This document shows positions 1 to 8,894 of a DNA stretch of 64,000 bases, piece by piece. The position numbers and the translations under genes are program-made. Under the pieces are notes generated by a model that saw only the letters and a program-made list of their open reading frames with translations, was not told where the DNA came from and ran no database searches. The first letter of the stretch is position 1. Each line of letters begins with the position of its first letter. This DNA is from Herbaspirillum rhizosphaerae_A (GTDB taxonomy: Bacteria; Pseudomonadota; Gammaproteobacteria; Burkholderiales; Burkholderiaceae_D). The stretch lies in contig NZ_JAQQFR010000002.1 in assembly GCF_046025915.1 (NCBI RefSeq), positions 248,001 through 312,000 of the forward strand. Direction: 5' to 3'.

Positions 1-164
1 ATGAAGTTTACAATCCGGATTCGCCAGACAAAGGCACCGCCGAAATTATCATCGGTAAGCAACGTAACGGCCCGATCGGCAGTATTCGCCTTGCCTTCCT
101 GGGGCAATTTACCAAGTACGACAACTACGTCGGTAGTCTGGCCTCGCCATACGGCGGCGACTGA
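1..164 (+). CDS. dnaB: Replicative DNA helicase DnaB, C-terminal end (partial)
   Basis: The window opens inside the last ~53 codons of DnaB, the hexameric helicase that unwinds DNA at the replication fork. The frame starting at base 3 reads EVYNPDSPDKGTAEIIIGKQ and continues through RNGPIGSIRLAFLGQFTKYD to a TGA at 162-164. The EIIIGKQRNGPIG block is the conserved end of the RecA-like domain of DnaB. The gene is truncated by the window edge, not broken. An open reading frame starting with ATG at base 1 is in another frame and is not the gene. A weak stem around 221-243 may end the transcript. Confidence 0.9.
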   Translation, partial: EVYNPDSPDKGTAEIIIGKQRNGPIGSIRLAFLGQFTKYDNYVGSLASPYGGD

Positions 165-287
165 TATTCTGACGCTTGGGTTCATCGTCGGGGTTACCCG
201 GGTGGACAAATGCAGGCAATGAAGGTCGCCTAAAAAGCGATCCTTATTGTGTAAGTGCAGCACTAATTAATCATAAGAGAGTGGAAC

Positions 288-914
288 ATGTTTGGACGCC
301 TGATGCCCACCGAGGGCAAATTTTTTGATCTCTTCAACCAGCACGCTGAATTGGGTGTGAAATGTGCCAAGGAAATGGTCGCATTGATGACCAATTTCGA
401 CGATCTGGAAATTCGCGTGCATGCGATCGAGACCCTGGAAAAGCAGGCCGATAAAGTCACTCACAACACGATTGAGTTGCTGCACAAGACCTTCATTACA
501 CCGCTTGATCGCGACGACATTCATCAGCTGATTACGCGCATGGATGACATCCTCGACTTGCTGGAAGACGGCGCGCAGACCATTTCGCTTTACGACATCA
601 AGGCCATTACGCCTGAAGCCAAGCGCTTGGCGGAACTCTGTCTGGCCTGTGCGGAGAAGGTCAAAGCGGCTGTCGGCTTGCTGCACAACATGGACAACTC
701 GCGTCAGATCCTCGCCATCTGCGAAGAAATCGACCGTTTCGAATCGGATGCCGATCACGTCATGCGCGCCGCGATGTCTAAATTGTTCCGCGATGAGCCG
801 GACGTACGCAATCTGATCAAGCTCAAGGCGATCTACGAAATTCTGGAAACCGTTACCGATCGTTGCGAAGACGTCGCCAACATCATCGAAGGCATCATCG
901 TTGAAAATGCCTGA
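288..914 (+). CDS. DUF47 (PhoU-like) phosphate transport accessory protein
   Basis: A 208-residue, all-helical, highly charged protein with no signal peptide or membrane segment, starting MFGRLMPTEGKFFDLFNQHA. DUF47 proteins resemble PhoU and are commonly encoded directly upstream of Pit-type phosphate transporters, where they are thought to modulate Pit activity. Here the Pit gene follows within about 90 bp on the same strand, so co-transcription is likely. An AGAGTGGA stretch ahead of the ATG serves as ribosome binding site. The family and context are clear; the molecular function is inferred. Confidence 0.88.
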   Translation: MFGRLMPTEGKFFDLFNQHAELGVKCAKEMVALMTNFDDLEIRVHAIETLEKQADKVTHNTIELLHKTFITPLDRDDIHQLITRMDDILDLLEDGAQTISLYDIKAITPEAKRLAELCLACAEKVKAAVGLLHNMDNSRQILAICEEIDRFESDADHVMRAAMSKLFRDEPDVRNLIKLKAIYEILETVTDRCEDVANIIEGIIVENA

Positions 915-1002
915 TTTTCATCATTGAGCGCCATTGATTGCGCGGGTTTCAATGCCCGCGCAATCCGATGTTGCCGATGCCTCTCAAGATAACGGTTCAT
1001 TC

Positions 1003-2010
1003 ATGCATACAGTTCAAATTAGTTTTCACATCCTCGCGTTGTTGATTGTCCTGGCGCTGCTGTTCGATTTCATGAACGGTTTTCATGATGCGGCGAATGC
1101 GATCGCGACGGTGGTTTCCACCGGCGTATTGCGCCCGCAGACGGCGGTGGCAATGGCGGCATTCTTCAACTTGGCCGCAGTCTTCGTCTTTCACCAGCTT
1201 CACGTTGCGGCTTCTGTCGGCAAGGGGACAATTGATCCGGCTGTGGTCGATCATGTCGTGGTGTTCGGGGCGCTGGTCGGTGCGATTTTTTGGAATCTTG
1301 TGACCTGGTACTACGGTATTCCTTCGTCGTCCTCGCATGCGCTTATCGGTGGTCTGGTAGGTGCCGCAGTCGCCAAAGCTGGTACGGGTTCGCTGGTGGC
1401 ATCCGGCCTGATCAAGATCGTTATCTTCATCGTGCTGTCGCCGTTGCTGGGCTTTATCCTGGGTTCCATCATGATGTTGCTGGTGTCATGGATCTTCGTG
1501 CGCTCGACGCCACGAAAGGTTGACGGCTGGTTCCGCCGCGCACAGTTGCTGTCTGCTTCGATGTATAGCCTGGGGCACGGCGGCAATGACGCGCAGAAGA
1601 CCATCGGCATCATATGGATGTTGCTGATTGCATCAGGTTATTCCGGCACAGACAATCCACCGATGTGGGTCATCATCAGCTGCTATTGCGCCATCAGCCT
1701 TGGCACCTTGTTCGGCGGCTGGCGCATCGTCAAGACCATGGGCCAGAAGATTACCAAGCTCAAGCCGGTAGGCGGCTTCTGTGCGGAAACCGGCGGCGCC
1801 ATTACCTTGTTCATCGCCACCGCAATGGGCGTGCCGGTCTCGACCACACACACCATCACCGGCGCGATCGTCGGTGTCGGGGCATCGCATAAGATGTCGG
1901 CGGTGCGCTGGGGTGTGGCAGGCAATATTGTGTGGGCCTGGATATTCACGATTCCGGCATCGGCTTTCGTCGCCGCGATCGCCTGGTGGATCGGTATGCA
2001 TATCCTGTAA
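1003..2010 (+). CDS. pit: Low-affinity inorganic phosphate transporter, Pit family
   Basis: An inner-membrane phosphate transporter of about 335 residues. It has two copies of the Pit signature: GFHDAANAIAT near residue 26 and GHGGNDAQKTIGI in the middle. A further conserved block near the end reads GVPVSTTHTITGAIVG. About ten hydrophobic helices are visible. I chose the ATG at 1003 because the residues before the first helix are then short and family-like. In-frame TTG (934) and ATG (952) codons further upstream would add a polar, unconserved leader. It follows the DUF47 gene as a two-gene phosphate operon and ends just before a shared bidirectional terminator. Start uncertain; family sure. 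Confidence 0.9.
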   Translation: MHTVQISFHILALLIVLALLFDFMNGFHDAANAIATVVSTGVLRPQTAVAMAAFFNLAAVFVFHQLHVAASVGKGTIDPAVVDHVVVFGALVGAIFWNLVTWYYGIPSSSSHALIGGLVGAAVAKAGTGSLVASGLIKIVIFIVLSPLLGFILGSIMMLLVSWIFVRSTPRKVDGWFRRAQLLSASMYSLGHGGNDAQKTIGIIWMLLIASGYSGTDNPPMWVIISCYCAISLGTLFGGWRIVKTMGQKITKLKPVGGFCAETGGAITLFIATAMGVPVSTTHTITGAIVGVGASHKMSAVRWGVAGNIVWAWIFTIPASAFVAAIAWWIGMHIL

Positions 2011-2032
2011 GCAGATAATCTCAACGGACAAT

Positions 2033-2061
2033 AAAAAAGCCACCTTGCGGTGGCTTTTTTA
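2033..2061. terminator. Bidirectional rho-independent terminator between pit and phoH
   Basis: A stem AGCCACC/GGTGGCT with a short loop is flanked by A6 on the left and T6 on the right, so it can terminate both the plus-strand pit operon and the converging phoH transcript. Confidence 0.85.
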
Positions 2062-2092
2062 TTTGCTGCATGCTTCTTGCTGCGATACTGCC

Positions 2093-3766
2093 TTACAAGA
2101 CGTCGCTGGCGTGATCTGCCAGACGTGAGCGTTCGCCGCGCGCCAAGGTGACATGGCCGCTATGCGACCAGCCCTTGAAGCGATCAACTACATAGGTCAG
2201 ACCGCTGGAACCTTCGGTCAGATAAGGTGTATCGATCTGCGCGATGTTGCCCAGACAGACGATCTTGGTGCCCGGACCTGCACGGGTGACCAGCGTCTTC
2301 ATCTGCTTTGGCGTCAGGTTTTGCGCTTCGTCGATGATCAGGAACTTGTTGACGAAGGTACGGCCACGCATGAAGTTCAGCGACTTGATCTTGATGCGCG
2401 AGCGGATCAGGTCTTGCGTCGCCGCGCGCCCCCATTCGCCGGCGTCGCCGTCGGACTTGTTCAATACTTCCAGATTGTCGTCGAAGGCGCCCATCCACGG
2501 CCCCATCTTTTCTTCTTCCGTACCAGGTAAGAAGCCAATGTCTTCGCCCACCGGTACCGTGACGCGGGTGACGATGATTTCATTGTAGTTCTTGGTTTCC
2601 AGTACTTGCGCCAGGCCTGCCGCCAACGCCAGCAAGGTTTTGCCGGTACCAGCCTGGCCGAGCAGGGTGACGAAATCACATTCCGGATTCATCAGCAGGT
2701 TCAGCGCGAAGTTTTGCTCACGGTTACGTGCCGTGATGCCCCAGACGCTGTTCTTGGTGTGGCCGTAATCGCGCAGCGTTTGCAGAACGGCAGTCTTGCC
2801 GTTGATCTGCGTGACCTGACCGTAGAAGGCCGGCTCGCCGTTCTTCGGCTCGATGAAGACAAACTGGTTCATCAACATCGATGGCACGTGAGGGCCGGTC
2901 ACACGATAGAAGGTGCAGCTGGTGCCGTGCTTGTTTTCCTGCCAGGACTCCATTCCTTTGCCATGCTTGGTCCAGAAGTCGTCCGGCAATTGCTGGATAC
3001 CCGAGTACAGCAGATCGGTATCTTCCAGCACGTGATCGTTGAAGTAATCTTCTGCCGGCAAGCCGATGGCACGTGCTTTGATGCGCATGTTGATGTCTTT
3101 CGACACCAGCACGACAGGGCGCTCGGGATACTGTTGATCCAGGGCGCGTACCACGCCGAGAATCTGATTGTCGGCTTTGCCTTCCGGCAGGCCGTCAGGC
3201 AGCTTGGCGTTCTGCAGTTTGGTCTGGAAGAACAGGCGGCCCTTGGCATCCTTATTCCCCAGTTTTGACAGTGGGATACCCAGGTCGATGGCATCTTCAG
3301 CGATGTCACTGACCAGCGCGTCGAGCGAGCGGGAAATCTGGCGGGCATTGCGAGCGACTTCCGACATGCCCTTCTTGTGGTTGTCCAGCTCTTCCAGCGT
3401 GATCATCGGCAGATAGATGTCGTGTTCCTCAAAGCGGAACAGCGAAGTCGGATCATGCATCAGCACGTTGGTGTCCAGCACGAACAGTTTTGACATGCCG
3501 AGCTTGTCGGCGGTGCGGCTGGTGGTCGATTTTGCACGCGATTCAACGGCCTTCGGCGCTGCGCGTGGTTTTTCGACCGGGCTCTTGCCGGTGATCTTGG
3601 CTTGTGGCGCCTGCGGAATCGCCTTGGCGACAGCAGGAAGGGCAGCAGGTGCGACAGGTTCTACTAATGCGATATGTGGTTTGACAGGTTTACCGCGTTC
3701 GGCCTTGGGATAGTCTTTGGGTGCTAATAAAGCAGCTGGTTTACTCGGCAGTTTGGGCAGGGGCAT
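2093..3766 (-). CDS. phoH: PIN-domain/PhoH-family ATPase (YlaK-type)
   Basis: A 557-residue two-domain protein. Residues 1-90 are a Pro/Ala/Lys-rich, low-complexity extension. A PIN nuclease-like domain begins at LFVLDTNVLMHDP (first Asp D98). A PhoH P-loop ATPase follows, with Walker A GQAGTGKT (370-377) and Walker B FLIIDEAQ (about 475-482). PIN-PhoH proteins are thought to couple RNA unwinding to RNA cleavage; the substrate is unknown. The upstream ATG at 3766 has a GAGG ribosome site, whereas the internal ATG before the PIN domain lacks one, so I keep the extension. Its neighbour across the terminator is the phosphate transporter, consistent with but not proof of a phosphate link. Confidence 0.87.
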   Translation of the reverse strand: MPLPKLPSKPAALLAPKDYPKAERGKPVKPHIALVEPVAPAALPAVAKAIPQAPQAKITGKSPVEKPRAAPKAVESRAKSTTSRTADKLGMSKLFVLDTNVLMHDPTSLFRFEEHDIYLPMITLEELDNHKKGMSEVARNARQISRSLDALVSDIAEDAIDLGIPLSKLGNKDAKGRLFFQTKLQNAKLPDGLPEGKADNQILGVVRALDQQYPERPVVLVSKDINMRIKARAIGLPAEDYFNDHVLEDTDLLYSGIQQLPDDFWTKHGKGMESWQENKHGTSCTFYRVTGPHVPSMLMNQFVFIEPKNGEPAFYGQVTQINGKTAVLQTLRDYGHTKNSVWGITARNREQNFALNLLMNPECDFVTLLGQAGTGKTLLALAAGLAQVLETKNYNEIIVTRVTVPVGEDIGFLPGTEEEKMGPWMGAFDDNLEVLNKSDGDAGEWGRAATQDLIRSRIKIKSLNFMRGRTFVNKFLIIDEAQNLTPKQMKTLVTRAGPGTKIVCLGNIAQIDTPYLTEGSSGLTYVVDRFKGWSHSGHVTLARGERSRLADHASDVL

Positions 3767-4203
3767 CAGAACCTCGGTAGTGAATGGAGAAAAAATGCCG
3801 CTTTGTCAGAGCGAACAGGTATTGCAGGAGGAACAAACAACGAAGTACGACTGCCGCTAATAAAACCCTTCTTGGTACAGGCATGCATCGCCGACGGATG
3901 CAGGAAAAGAGGAAGGAGGGCTTGATTAGTGGGAGAACTAAGGGCGTTGAACAAGACACCGTCAGTGGAGTGATGCGGCGCTGCCATCGGCGTCGGGCTG
4001 GCAGCGCTAAATTGCAAAGTAAAAAAGCCGTTTTGGCAGGTGCGCGACCTGATCCAAAAACGGCTTCTAAAAAACGGTTTTCTATTTGAATTCAAAGGCT
4101 TATCTAAAATAACCGCATCTTTCGGCTCGCTGCGGCAAAATGACTCTTCAGATCGATTTTGCCACCGCTCCGGGAAACGTCGTCTGTCGTGAGGAAACGT
4201 TTC
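3767..4203. other. Intergenic region between bcp and phoH
   Basis: A 437-bp stretch with no credible gene; open frames on both strands look like random translations. It contains the terminator of the arn-bcp transcript (4021-4066) and, near its left end, the ribosome site of phoH. No convincing -10/-35 pair for phoH was recognised. Confidence 0.6.
4021..4066 (-). terminator. Rho-independent terminator downstream of bcp
   Basis: Read on the minus strand, a stem AGCCGTTTTTGG/CCAAAACGGCT (one bulged T) encloses a GC-rich loop and is followed by T6. It lies about 140 bp after the bcp stop codon. Confidence 0.7.
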
Positions 4204-4734
4204 TTAAGCAATTGTCTTCACAAAATCCAGCACCTCGTCGACATGCGATGGCACCTTCACTCCACGCCATTCTTTCACCAATGTGCCCGCGCCGTCAATC
4301 ACAAACGTAGTACGTTCGACGCCGCGAACTTTTTTGCCGTACATGTTCTTCATTTTCATGACGTCGAACATGATGCACATCGTTTCATCAGGGTCGGAGA
4401 TCAGCTCAAATGGCATGTCCAGCTTGGCTTTGAAGCCTTCGTGCGATTTCAGGCTGTCACGGCTGATGCCGAAGATTTCCGTATTGTGCTTCTGGAATTC
4501 CGGGTACTTGTCGCGGAATTCGAGGCCCTCTGTGGTACAGCCTGGCGTGTTGTCTTTTGGATAAAAGTACAGCACCAGATTCTTGCCCTTGTAGTCCGAC
4601 AGCGAGAAGGTCTTGCCGCTGGTCATCGCTGCGGAAAAGTCAGGCACGGTTTTGTTCAGTATGGATGGTGTGTCGTCAGTCAAAGTAGCGCCCCGAGGTA
4701 AGTGTTCGTATTGTGTTGTCGAGAGTGATGGCAA
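4204..4734 (-). CDS. bcp: Thioredoxin-dependent peroxiredoxin, BCP/PrxQ family
   Basis: A cytoplasmic thiol peroxidase that reduces H2O2 and organic hydroperoxides. The thioredoxin-fold signature FYPKDNTPGCTTE is present, with peroxidatic Cys66. The usual resolving Cys five residues later is replaced (C-T-T-E-G-L), and the only other cysteine is C120, so it may act as a 1-Cys enzyme or use C120. The frame is open from a TTG at 4734, immediately after the arnD stop, and no ATG lies before the conserved core. A TTG at about codon 18 would give a more typical N-terminus. It is the last gene of the arn run, implying co-transcription with arnD. Confidence 0.88.
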   Translation of the reverse strand: MPSLSTTQYEHLPRGATLTDDTPSILNKTVPDFSAAMTSGKTFSLSDYKGKNLVLYFYPKDNTPGCTTEGLEFRDKYPEFQKHNTEIFGISRDSLKSHEGFKAKLDMPFELISDPDETMCIMFDVMKMKNMYGKKVRGVERTTFVIDGAGTLVKEWRGVKVPSHVDEVLDFVKTIA

Positions 4735-5679
4735 TCATGCCGCCTGCAGGATCATGTCTCCGGAGCGTCCCGGCAATTCGCCCCAGGCAATGGGAAGAAT
4801 CGGCAAGACATCGTCTTTGACGGTCTGGTAATAGTCACCCATGGAGACCAGATCGTAACCTTGCGCGCGCCAGCCAAGCAGCAATTGCTCGAAGATGGGG
4901 GCAAGTTTCTGTCCTTCAAGTTCTGCATGCAGCGTAAAGACATGGTCTCGCATTTGCCGTTCGGTCAGTCGCAACAGCATAGCTGCGACATTTGACGTAT
5001 CCATGACAACGCCGTTAATGGTGCGACCGAGCAGTTCGTCCAGCGTTGGCAAGGTGGTTGGCAACTGCACGCAGGACGAGGTCTTGCCTTGCACGGACAA
5101 GCGATGCGGGCCGGCAGAGGTATCTTCCAGCGAACCGTCTTCCTTCAACACGGCGCGTCCGTCGGACGAGTAGGCGATACCGAATTCGTCCAGTTGTGCG
5201 AACGCGTAGTCGTTCATCTGCCAGCCGGCGGCGCCATGCGTACCAGGTGTGTGGCCGAAGATGTCATGGAAACGTGCATACGAGCGCTGCATGACTTCCT
5301 GCGTCCACGCCGCATCGCGGATGCGGACATTGTCTTGCCAGACGCGGTGGTCCCAGGTGTGAATGCCACATTCGAAGCCTGCGTCACGTACCGCACGCAT
5401 GTAGTTGCCGCAGGTCTTGCCGATATCCGGTGCCGGCAGCAGGGTGCCATACATCAGCGTCTTGATACCGTAATGTTCGACCACGGAGGTGCGCGATACC
5501 TTGCTGAAGAAGCCGGGGCGGAATACTTGTTTTAACGCCCATCCGGTATGGTCGGGGCCAAGCGAAAACAGGAAGGTCGCGTTGGCGCCATGACGCAGCA
5601 GTTGCTGAACCAGATTGGGAACGCCTTCGCGTGTGCCGCGATAGGTATCGGCGTCAATTTTGAGAGTGATCTGAGGCAA
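4735..5679 (-). CDS. arnD: 4-deoxy-4-formamido-L-arabinose-phosphoundecaprenol deformylase ArnD
   Basis: A polysaccharide-deacetylase (NodB) fold enzyme of 314 residues that removes the formyl group from undecaprenyl-phosphate-L-Ara4FN before flipping. Visible catalytic elements are the N-terminal metal/acid motif KIDADTYRGT (D9, D11) and the zinc motif HTWDH (H107, H111). The arn neighbours fix the assignment over other deacetylases. It starts 274 bp from the decarboxylase gene, with a terminator-like hairpin in that gap, so arnD-bcp may have a separate promoter. Its stop codon abuts the first codon of bcp. Confidence 0.92.
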   Translation of the reverse strand: MPQITLKIDADTYRGTREGVPNLVQQLLRHGANATFLFSLGPDHTGWALKQVFRPGFFSKVSRTSVVEHYGIKTLMYGTLLPAPDIGKTCGNYMRAVRDAGFECGIHTWDHRVWQDNVRIRDAAWTQEVMQRSYARFHDIFGHTPGTHGAAGWQMNDYAFAQLDEFGIAYSSDGRAVLKEDGSLEDTSAGPHRLSVQGKTSSCVQLPTTLPTLDELLGRTINGVVMDTSNVAAMLLRLTERQMRDHVFTLHAELEGQKLAPIFEQLLLGWRAQGYDLVSMGDYYQTVKDDVLPILPIAWGELPGRSGDMILQAA

Positions 5680-5900
5680 GGCGTCTTGCTTTCTTGATGG
5701 GGAAAATGATTGCAGCCTGCCGTGAAGAAGAACGAAGGGCAGATCCGATTGCCGGATGCCTAAATTGTGGCACGAAAGGCGCAGCGAATAAACCCATTTT
5801 GAGGATTCATTCGTATTTGCTCAAGCTGTGAGGAAAGCGAGAAGAGGATAGCGCGAAAAAGTGGAACTGCTTCGCGAAGGGAGAATAGGCGCAGAAATGA

Positions 5901-5937
5901 AAAAAGGATCCGCTTGAATGAGCGAATCCCTTTTTGT
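5901..5937 (-). terminator. Terminator-like hairpin between the arnA decarboxylase gene and arnD
   Basis: On the minus strand the transcript reads a stem GGGATTCGCT/AGCGGATCC (one G-U pair, one bulge) followed by T6. It sits 17 bp after the stop of the decarboxylase gene. It would split the arn transcript or attenuate arnD-bcp. The rest of the gap (5680-5900) holds nothing else I recognise. Confidence 0.6.
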
Positions 5938-5953
5938 CAGACCATCGAAATGC

Positions 5954-7009
5954 TTAGTCGACCAGTGCGCGCGCTTCGGCCACTTGACCGCGGTAAGCGT
6001 CGAAAATATTGCGCAGGGTGTCGGCCATGGTGAAGGTCGGCTTCCAGTTCAATTCTTCGCAAGTATTGGTGATCTTTGGCACGCGATTTTGCACGTCCTG
6101 ATAACCCTTGCCGTAGTAGGCAGTGGAAGTGGTTTCCACCAGTTTCACCTGCTTGGCGGAATCGGCGTATTCAGGATATTCGGTAGCCAGCTTCAACATC
6201 ATGTCGGCCAGATCTTTGATCGAATAGTTGTTGGTCGGGTTGCCGATGTTGTAGATCTTGCCGGTAGCGATGCCGCCTTCGTTGGCGATGATCTTCATCA
6301 GCGCATCGATACCGTCATCGATGTAAGTAAAGGCGCGCTTTTGCTGGCCACCGTCAACCAGCGAAATGTTCTCGCCGCGGACGATGTGACCGAAGAATTG
6401 TGTCACGACGCGCGAGCTGCCTTCTTTCGGTGTGTGGATCGAATCCAGGCCGGCGCCGATCCAGTTGAACGGACGGAACAGGGTGAAGTTCAGGTTGTCT
6501 TCCATGCCGTAGCCCCAGATCACGCGATCCATGAGCTGTTTGGAGCAGGAGTAGATCCAGCGCGGCTTGTTGATCGGGCCGCAGATCAGTTCGGACTCTT
6601 CGGAATCGAATTCGTCGTCATGGCACATACCATAAACTTCCGAAGTCGACGGGAACACCAGATGCTTGCCGTACTTGGCGGCTGCACGCACGATTGGCAG
6701 GTTGGCTTCGAAGTCCAGTTCGAACACGCGCAGCGGCTTGTTGACGTAGGTCGACGGTGTCGCGATGGCGACCAGCGGCAGGATGACGTCGCACTTCTTG
6801 ACGTGGTACTCAACCCATTCCTTGTTGATCGTGATGTCGCCTTCGAAGAAGTGCATACGCGACTTGTACGCCTCGTTTTCCAGAATGTCGGTGATACGGT
6901 CGGTCATCATGTCCATGCCATAGACGTGCCAGTCTGTGGTTTCCAGAATGCGCTTGGACAAGTGGTGGCCGATGAAGCCGTTGACGCCGAGGATGAGGAC
7001 TTTTTTCAT
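5954..7009 (-). CDS. arnA: UDP-glucuronate decarboxylase (stand-alone C-terminal half of ArnA)
   Basis: An SDR-fold enzyme of 351 residues that oxidises and decarboxylates UDP-glucuronate to the UDP-4-keto-pentose, the first committed step of L-Ara4N synthesis. Seen: NAD-binding GVNGFIG (8-14), the ArnA-type PSTSEVYG block with S123 and E124, the YxxxK pair Y153/K157, and the catalytic-arginine segment GSSRVVTQ (R200). In E. coli this domain is fused to a formyltransferase; here it is a separate gene 14 bp downstream of the formyltransferase gene. General SDR epimerases lack the SSR segment, so the ArnA assignment is firm. Confidence 0.92.
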   Translation of the reverse strand: MKKVLILGVNGFIGHHLSKRILETTDWHVYGMDMMTDRITDILENEAYKSRMHFFEGDITINKEWVEYHVKKCDVILPLVAIATPSTYVNKPLRVFELDFEANLPIVRAAAKYGKHLVFPSTSEVYGMCHDDEFDSEESELICGPINKPRWIYSCSKQLMDRVIWGYGMEDNLNFTLFRPFNWIGAGLDSIHTPKEGSSRVVTQFFGHIVRGENISLVDGGQQKRAFTYIDDGIDALMKIIANEGGIATGKIYNIGNPTNNYSIKDLADMMLKLATEYPEYADSAKQVKLVETTSTAYYGKGYQDVQNRVPKITNTCEELNWKPTFTMADTLRNIFDAYRGQVAEARALVD

Positions 7010-7023
7010 AATAAGTGGGCGGC

Positions 7024-7941
7024 TTAGACAGCCATGTATTTCAGATAATTGTTAAGAGAGACATCCTGATCGTTGATCTGGATGCCCAGGATTTGCAAAT
7101 AGTTGCCGTCACCGCAGCGTGCGTAGAGGCGGCCGCCTTCAAAGAACTTGTCTTGTGCGCCGTGCGACCTTTCCAGTGTCGGACGGGCAGAGGCTGGGAC
7201 CATTCGCGTTCTCACCAGCGTGATTTTATCACCTGAGATTTCTTCAAAGGCGCCGGGATAAGGAGGTGCGACGGTTCTGACCAGATTATGCACGTGTTGT
7301 GCAGGCTTTTTCCAGTCGATACGGCCATCTTCCGGCTTACGGCCACCGAAGTAACTGCCCTTAGTCAGATCGTTCGGCAGCTTGGGAGTACGCCCGGCCA
7401 GCATCAGTGGCAGAACACGCCACAAGGTTTGCTCAGCGGCAACGACCACCTTGCCGAAGACCTCGAAAGCGGTATCGTCGGGCAAGATAGGCACGGCGGT
7501 CTGCGCGACGATTGCGCCGGCATCCGGCTTGGCCGCCATTTCATGCAGCGTGGCGCCGGTTTCGGTTTCGCCGTGCAGCACCGCCCAGTTGATCGGTACG
7601 CGACCGCGGTATTTGGGCAGCAGCGAACCATGCATGTTGTAGGCGCCGTGCTTGGCCAGCGCCAGCAGGTTCACCGGCAGCATGTGGCGATAGTAGAAGC
7701 TGAAGATGAAGTCCGGCTGTGCAGCCTGGACTTGCGTCAGCAACTGCGGTGATTTCGGATCTTCCGGCGTGATGTAGGGAATGCCGTATTCACGGCAGAC
7801 GCTCGCCACCGAGCTGAACCAGATATTTTCCGTCGGGCTGTCTTCATGCGTGACCACCAGCGACACGCGTACACCGCGCGCCAGCAATACTTTCAGGCAG
7901 CGGACGCCGACATCGTGATAGGCAAAGACGACGGCGTTCAT
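7024..7941 (-). CDS. arnA: UDP-L-Ara4N formyltransferase (stand-alone N-terminal half of ArnA)
   Basis: A 305-residue, N10-formyltetrahydrofolate-dependent formyltransferase that N-formylates UDP-L-Ara4N. The motif NMHGSLLPKYRGR supplies N102 and H104, and D140 follows in KPDAGAIVAQ. These match the numbering of the catalytic residues in E. coli ArnA. The protein stops where the E. coli fusion would continue into the decarboxylase. Its ATG overlaps the arnC stop (ATGA), so translation is coupled. Confidence 0.93.
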   Translation of the reverse strand: MNAVVFAYHDVGVRCLKVLLARGVRVSLVVTHEDSPTENIWFSSVASVCREYGIPYITPEDPKSPQLLTQVQAAQPDFIFSFYYRHMLPVNLLALAKHGAYNMHGSLLPKYRGRVPINWAVLHGETETGATLHEMAAKPDAGAIVAQTAVPILPDDTAFEVFGKVVVAAEQTLWRVLPLMLAGRTPKLPNDLTKGSYFGGRKPEDGRIDWKKPAQHVHNLVRTVAPPYPGAFEEISGDKITLVRTRMVPASARPTLERSHGAQDKFFEGGRLYARCGDGNYLQILGIQINDQDVSLNNYLKYMAV

Positions 7942-8894
7942 GAGCTTTGCTTATCCTCACCGGAGGATTGCTCAAGAATCGCTTGCACCACATAGCGAGG
8001 ACGCGCGCGTACTTGCAGGTAAATGCGGCCAATGTATTCGCCGAGGAGGCCGATGCCGAACAGGATCACGCCGATCAGGAAGAAGGTGATAGCGAACAGC
8101 GTAAACACACCTTGTACTTCCGCGCCGAGAATGAAGCGGCGAATCACCATCAGGATGAACAGCGCGGCTGAGGCGAATGAGAGACCGATACCCAGCAGCG
8201 AAAAGAACTGCAGCGGCACCAGTGAGAAACCCGTCACCAGGTCGAAATTGAGGCGGATCAGGCTGTACAGGGAATACTTCGATTCGCCGGCCGAGCGCTC
8301 TTCGTGTTCGACGATGATTTCTGTCGGCTTGCGTGCAAATGTGTAAGCCAGTGCAGGTACAAAAGTATTTACTTCGCTGCACTGGTTGACGAGGTCGATC
8401 ACATTGCGGCCGTAGGCGCGCAGCATGTTGCCCTGGTCGGTCATCTTGATGCGCGTGATCTTTTCGCGCAGATGATTCATGGCCTTGGAGGCCCAGGTGC
8501 GCCATGCCGAATCCTGGCGCTGGCGGCGAATTGAGCCGACGTAGTCGTAGCCTTCGCGCATTTTGGCAACCAGGTTGCCGATTTCTTCCGGCGGGTTTTG
8601 CAAGTCGGCATCGAGCGTGACGACGATGTCGCCGCGCGTCGCCTCAAAGCCAGCCAGGATAGCCATGTGCTGGCCGTAATTGCCGTTGAACAGCACAACG
8701 CGAGTCACGTCCGGGCGGGCGCGATATTGGTCGGCCAACATGGCGGCTGATTTGTCACGGCTGCCGTCGTTGACATAGATGACTTCATACGCGATACCGA
8801 GCGCGTCGAGCGCCGGATAGAGGCGGGCGAACAGCTTGGCAAGGCCGGATTCCTCGTTATATACGGGGATGACGACGGAAAGTTCTGGTTTCAT
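7938..8894 (-). CDS. arnC: Undecaprenyl-phosphate 4-deoxy-4-formamido-L-arabinose transferase ArnC
   Basis: A GT2 glycosyltransferase of 318 residues that moves L-Ara4FN from UDP to undecaprenyl phosphate at the inner membrane. The N-terminus is LSVVIPVYNEESGL, the DxD-like motif lies in TLDADLQNPPEEI, and two hydrophobic helices near the C-terminus anchor it. I chose the ATG at 8894, which begins MKPELSVVIP. A longer frame to 9008 adds a non-conserved leader. Overlaps the formyltransferase gene by 4 bp and lies about 150 bp after arnB. Confidence 0.92.
   Translation of the reverse strand: MKPELSVVIPVYNEESGLAKLFARLYPALDALGIAYEVIYVNDGSRDKSAAMLADQYRARPDVTRVVLFNGNYGQHMAILAGFEATRGDIVVTLDADLQNPPEEIGNLVAKMREGYDYVGSIRRQRQDSAWRTWASKAMNHLREKITRIKMTDQGNMLRAYGRNVIDLVNQCSEVNTFVPALAYTFARKPTEIIVEHEERSAGESKYSLYSLIRLNFDLVTGFSLVPLQFFSLLGIGLSFASAALFILMVIRRFILGAEVQGVFTLFAITFFLIGVILFGIGLLGEYIGRIYLQVRARPRYVVQAILEQSSGEDKQSS

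Noticed and set aside
1..222. Open frame from ATG at base 1 (73 codons)
   Set aside because: The DnaB C-terminus is encoded in another frame (base 3 to 164) over the same bases and matches the known family; the ATG frame is a shadow.
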